Shown here piece by piece: positions 61,121 through 64,000 of a stretch of DNA of 64,000 nucleotides. A model generated the notes under the pieces. That model had not been told where the DNA came from. It was given only the letters and a program-made list of their open reading frames with translations, and did not search any database. The translations under genes were made by a program, and so were the position numbers. Source of the stretch: Otatea glauca (taxonomy: Eukaryota; Streptophyta; Magnoliopsida; Poales; Poaceae); NCBI GenBank assembly GCA_036346275.1, contig CM070713.1, forward strand, positions 76,314,382 to 76,378,381. The letters run 5' to 3'. Numbering within the stretch: the stretch's first letter is position 1; each line of letters opens with the position of its first letter.

Positions 61121-61403
61121 CTCCCTCCGTTGATAAATATAAGACCTATAGTTTGAATGATCTTATTGAAAAAATATAAGACATGCATCTAGATGTAATG
61201 AGTCTTTCCACATATAACCTTATTTATTCTCTCTCAACTATACGCATTTATTCATTACCACCTATACAAAATATTATCTCTCATCTTCTAAGACAATTAA
61301 GAGGGATATGTAAGTCATTTCCTCTCATGTCTTCCTCAATTTCACCATAATCTTAATCCTTGTGCCAAGTCAAAATACGCCTTATATTTATCAACGGAGG
61401 GAG
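61121..61403. mobile_element. Stowaway MITE, complete
   Basis: CTCCCTCCGTTGATAAATAT and its inverse (ATATTTATCAACGGAGGGAG) form the ends, each flanked by TA (61119-61120 and 61404-61405). 283 bp, no coding capacity, inserted in a copia LTR fragment. Confidence 0.92.
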
Positions 61404-61462
61404 TATTATTCATCGGCCACTCTCTATTGTTCTTGAAATCAATCTACGGCGACGATCTATTA

Positions 61463-61705
61463 CTCCCTCCGGTTCACAAAAACTTGTCGGTTTAGAATAC
61501 ATGCTGTCAAACTTTTGAAACTTTAGCCATCGATATCTTTTAAATATTTAGATCGTATACATGAAAATCATATGTGTAGATTCATCTTGAAATGTAGTTT
61601 TGTAATATTATATTATTTATTGGTTTTTTAAATATATTACAATAGAAATTAGTGGTCAAATTTAACTTTTAAGGACCGTGTAGATATCCAAAACGATCGG
61701 CTCTC
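61463..61705. mobile_element. Stowaway MITE truncated at its right end
   Basis: Left end CTCCCTCCGGTTCACAAAAA after TA (61461-61462); the interior is the same family as 7488, 16885 and 25632. The copy stops near CCAAAACGATCGG without the expected inverted end. Confidence 0.7.
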
Positions 61706-62159
61706 TACCTTGTATGTAGAGGTGGGGGTTGAGCCATGCCGGCACGACATGAGCCCAATGGGCTTCGGGCCGAGACATGCCAAGCTGCCCAAACTCGCCT
61801 CCAACGTGGCTAAGGCGTGGCCCAAGGCATGCCGACACAAGCCATTTCTTGTTGAACGTATGGAGTTATGGATGCTACCACTATTGGTATATCGCGGTGG
61901 ACGGTACTAAGGATGATGGGTGAGCGTCGAACACTGGCGATGACATGGTACACATAGTTATTTAGGGAAAAAGATCTAAATTTTATTTATTCATTGGGTA
62001 CAAATACAAAGTTATTGTTTCGTTAAAATCCTTAGGCCCTAGAGTGTGATTCCCCTGTTAAAAAAAGAGTATAACAATAACATGCGTACATACTAACTAC
62101 TCTCCAATGTCTAGATCGTTTATACCGTCGGTGAGGATATCGTCACAGACTAGGAAGAT

Positions 62160-62489
62160 GCCACCTACATGGCTAATGAGATCAAGGCCGATCTCGAGGG
62201 CAACGATGTCACCACCAATGTCAATGCCGTGAAGCACGCCATCATGCTCCTCCTCAACAGTGAAACGCGTCTTCACCTTTTCATCACCGTCGTATGATAT
62301 GTCCTCTCCTCCAAGGACCATGCCATCCAAAAGCTCCTCCTCTACCTCGAGATCTTCGACAAGTACATCTATGTCGTGCTACTCTTGCTCTGCCGCCTCA
62401 GCGAACTCGAGTTGCTTGAGCCGCTTGTGCCGTTTGTCCTTGCAAATCTCAAGGACCATCACCACTTCATTCGCCTCCACAAACAGTAG
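62160..62489 (+). pseudogene. Coatomer beta subunit (COPB1) intronless fragment
   Basis: The frame reads MANEIKADLEGNDVTT, VNAVKHAIMLLLNSE, LHLFITVV, stop (TGA 62295-62297), YVLSSKDHAIQKLLLYLEIF, then directly LLCRLSELELLEPLVPFVLA and HHHFIRLHKQ before TAG. This is the N-terminal HEAT/adaptin region of plant coatomer beta. A segment between the LLLYLEI and LCRLSE parts is missing and there is one internal stop, so it cannot be functional. The intact protein coats COPI vesicles at the Golgi. Absence of introns suggests a captured or processed copy. Confidence 0.82.
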
Positions 62490-62649
62490 GATTCCGAAAA
62501 ATAAATGCATAGAGAACGGAGTGGGCGAGCACATCTTCCCATCTTCCCCTAGAAAAACATGTTCATTCCCACCTCGCACTCTCCCTCTCGACTCGCCGGT
62601 GACGGACCAGCAACCCTCACTCAAACCACTACCCACCGCCTCTGCCTCC

Positions 62650-63181
62650 CTCTCGTTGCAGGAATGGGAGCAGCTCCTCAATGATTTCTCTCTCCGTCGC
62701 CACTGATGGCTCCACCTCCCCCTCCTCAACCTCGTCCTCTAGTCTCCTCCCACCCCTACCATGACCTCCCTTCCCACCTTAGACCCCTCCTCCTGTCCTT
62801 CATCGATGACCACCTCCTCTCGCTCTCCCCGCAACACCTCCACCTCCTCCTCAACTCCCTTGTCTCCATCCCCTCCGACCATGTCCTCCTTATCCTCACC
62901 TCCTCTTTCGCCTTTGCCCTCTCTATGCCTATCTTCGCAGATGAGGCCTTGCCCCTCGCCACCCTCATTGATGTGCCCCTCACAGCCGCCAACCGCCCCA
63001 ACCATGCTCCTACAGCCCTCCCCTCGTGCTTGAGACGGTTGAGCTGTGCACTCTCGACGTCATGCTGTCGGGCCTCCTCGCCGACGCCCTCAGCCACATC
63101 TGCATGCTAGCCAGCGCCGAGCATTCGCTAGCCGCCAAATCCTACCTCCTCCCTAACACCGCCGCGCGCTACATCGTCTAA
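62650..63181 (+). pseudogene. AP-5 complex beta-like N-terminal fragment
   Basis: QEWEQLLNDF (about 62660), LPSHLRPLLLSFIDDH, LLLNSLVSIPSDH and LIDVPLTAANRPNH, followed after a frameshift by LSGLLADALSHICMLASAEH, SLAAKSYLLPNTAARYIV and stop (about 63050-63181). The order matches what I recall of the plant AP-5 beta-like protein (At3g19870 type), an adaptor subunit of late endosomes. It is broken by stops and at least one frameshift. Family assignment is from memory of the motif order and is moderate. Confidence 0.5.
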
Positions 63182-63535
63182 CTTGGTAGGATGTTTTCCA
63201 ACCTATCGATCTTGGCGGTGTTCAGGCCACCCACGCTCTTCTCTGTGCCCAAGCCCTGGCATCCATACTCCCCCGTTGGCCTCCTCCTCCCTAACTCCAC
63301 CCCCTCTTCCTCCCGTGCCGCCATGCTGCAGTCGTGCCATGCTGGACCAAGCATGACCCAACCGTCGTGCCTTGTTGTGCCGCCTGTTGTGCCTTGTTTC
63401 GAGCCCTAGCACGGCTCGCCGTTTAGGCCGTGCCAACCTAGCGTGCCATGTCATGCTCATGCGGTGCATGGGCCATGCCATGTCCATCGGACCTCGGGTT
63501 GGCCCATAAAAACCTGGCCCAATATTCATGACATG

Positions 63536-64000
63536 TCACGGTCGCGGTAGCTTAATGTGAGCTTTTGAACCAGGACCGACGCGAGGATGGCAACCCCCGG
63601 AAGGTTCGTCGCTTATTTTTTCGTCTGGCCGCCTCGCTGTTTGTCCACGTCGGTCGGTCGCATCAAAGCGTAGGATAACCTCAAGGGGTTGTGTTTTTTT
63701 TTCTACCAATGGGGGCTTTCCCTTCACCGCCCACATGGGGGTGGTACACAGGGTTCATAACTACTACTCTTACTACATAATGTTTACCTAGCTAACACTT
63801 AGATCCAGCTCTACCCAAACTTTTTTGGTTCACCCCTGTAAGATTGAGGATGCCGACTAGAGGGGAGGTGAATAGGCGGCTTTAAAAATTCTTCTCACTA
63901 AATACACGCTCTATTAATCTCTATGTCAAAACCTAAACAATAATCAATGCGGAAACGATAAACTAAGATTTTGACAAATTAAAGCCTAAATCAACTAGGC
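63536..64000. other. Right end of window, possible copia LTR edge
   Basis: From about 63846 the sequence GCCGACTAGAGGGGAGGTG followed by AATAGGCGGCTTTAAAAATT resembles the end region of SIRE-type copia LTRs in grasses. The element, if real, continues beyond the window. No gene is seen. Confidence 0.35.

Noticed and set aside
1..64000. CRISPR arrays, operons, rRNA
   Set aside because: The sequence is eukaryotic; no regularly spaced direct repeats or rRNA signatures were found.

Overview
The window is nuclear DNA from a flowering plant, almost certainly a grass (Poaceae). The evidence is GC-rich exons with GT/AG introns, three gene families whose proteins look like grass orthologues, Stowaway MITEs with CTCCCTCCG ends, and large solo LTRs. 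Most of the 64 kb is transposable-element DNA. I support only four intact protein-coding genes.

Genes: (1) 151-678 (-), an IBH1-like-1 type atypical bHLH regulator in one exon. (2) 21682-24738 (-), an XBAT32/XBOS32-type ankyrin-repeat RING E3 ubiquitin ligase; I resolved ten exons into a 496-residue frame. (3) 39105-40421 (+), an ATL-family RING-H2 E3 ligase (ATL13/46-like) of 438 residues in one exon. (4) 50742-54059 (-), a class II trehalose-6-phosphate synthase/phosphatase-like protein in three exons, 848 residues. These genes are unrelated and form no operon or cluster.

Mobile DNA, left to right: a 4.1-kb solo LTR (2668-6793, TSD GAGGT); AT-rich LTR-like DNA (8.8-11 kb); a partial LTR-like block holding a 673-bp foldback Mutator-like element (12644-13316); a Stowaway element with a hAT-like element nested in it (16.9-17.5 kb) and a related hAT copy at 17814-18085; an almost complete 7,995-bp Mutator-like element (26581-34575, 10-bp TSD) with decayed mudrA transposase, plant-mobile-domain and GRF-zinc-finger-like genes; its short foldback relative at 34788-35424; a 751-bp solo LTR (42943-43693) whose empty site is preserved by a neighbouring paralogous repeat; two hAT-like AT-rich elements (48415-49501 and 58681-60166); a foldback element inserted at the junction of a 43-bp tandem repeat (49546-50169); two copia 3' ends facing away from each other (54.9-58.3 kb) interrupted by two hAT-like elements; and, near the right end, fragments of two vesicle-coat genes (COPB1 and AP-5 beta-like) lying between transposon-like GC-rich ends.

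The most interesting system is the Mutator-like family. A large element with three ORF remnants and two short hairpin elements share terminal architecture, 9-10-bp target duplications and a subterminal palindrome centred on GCGATCGC, including one perfect 34-bp palindrome. This looks like an autonomous lineage with its non-autonomous foldback derivatives, with the palindromes as candidate transposase-binding sites.
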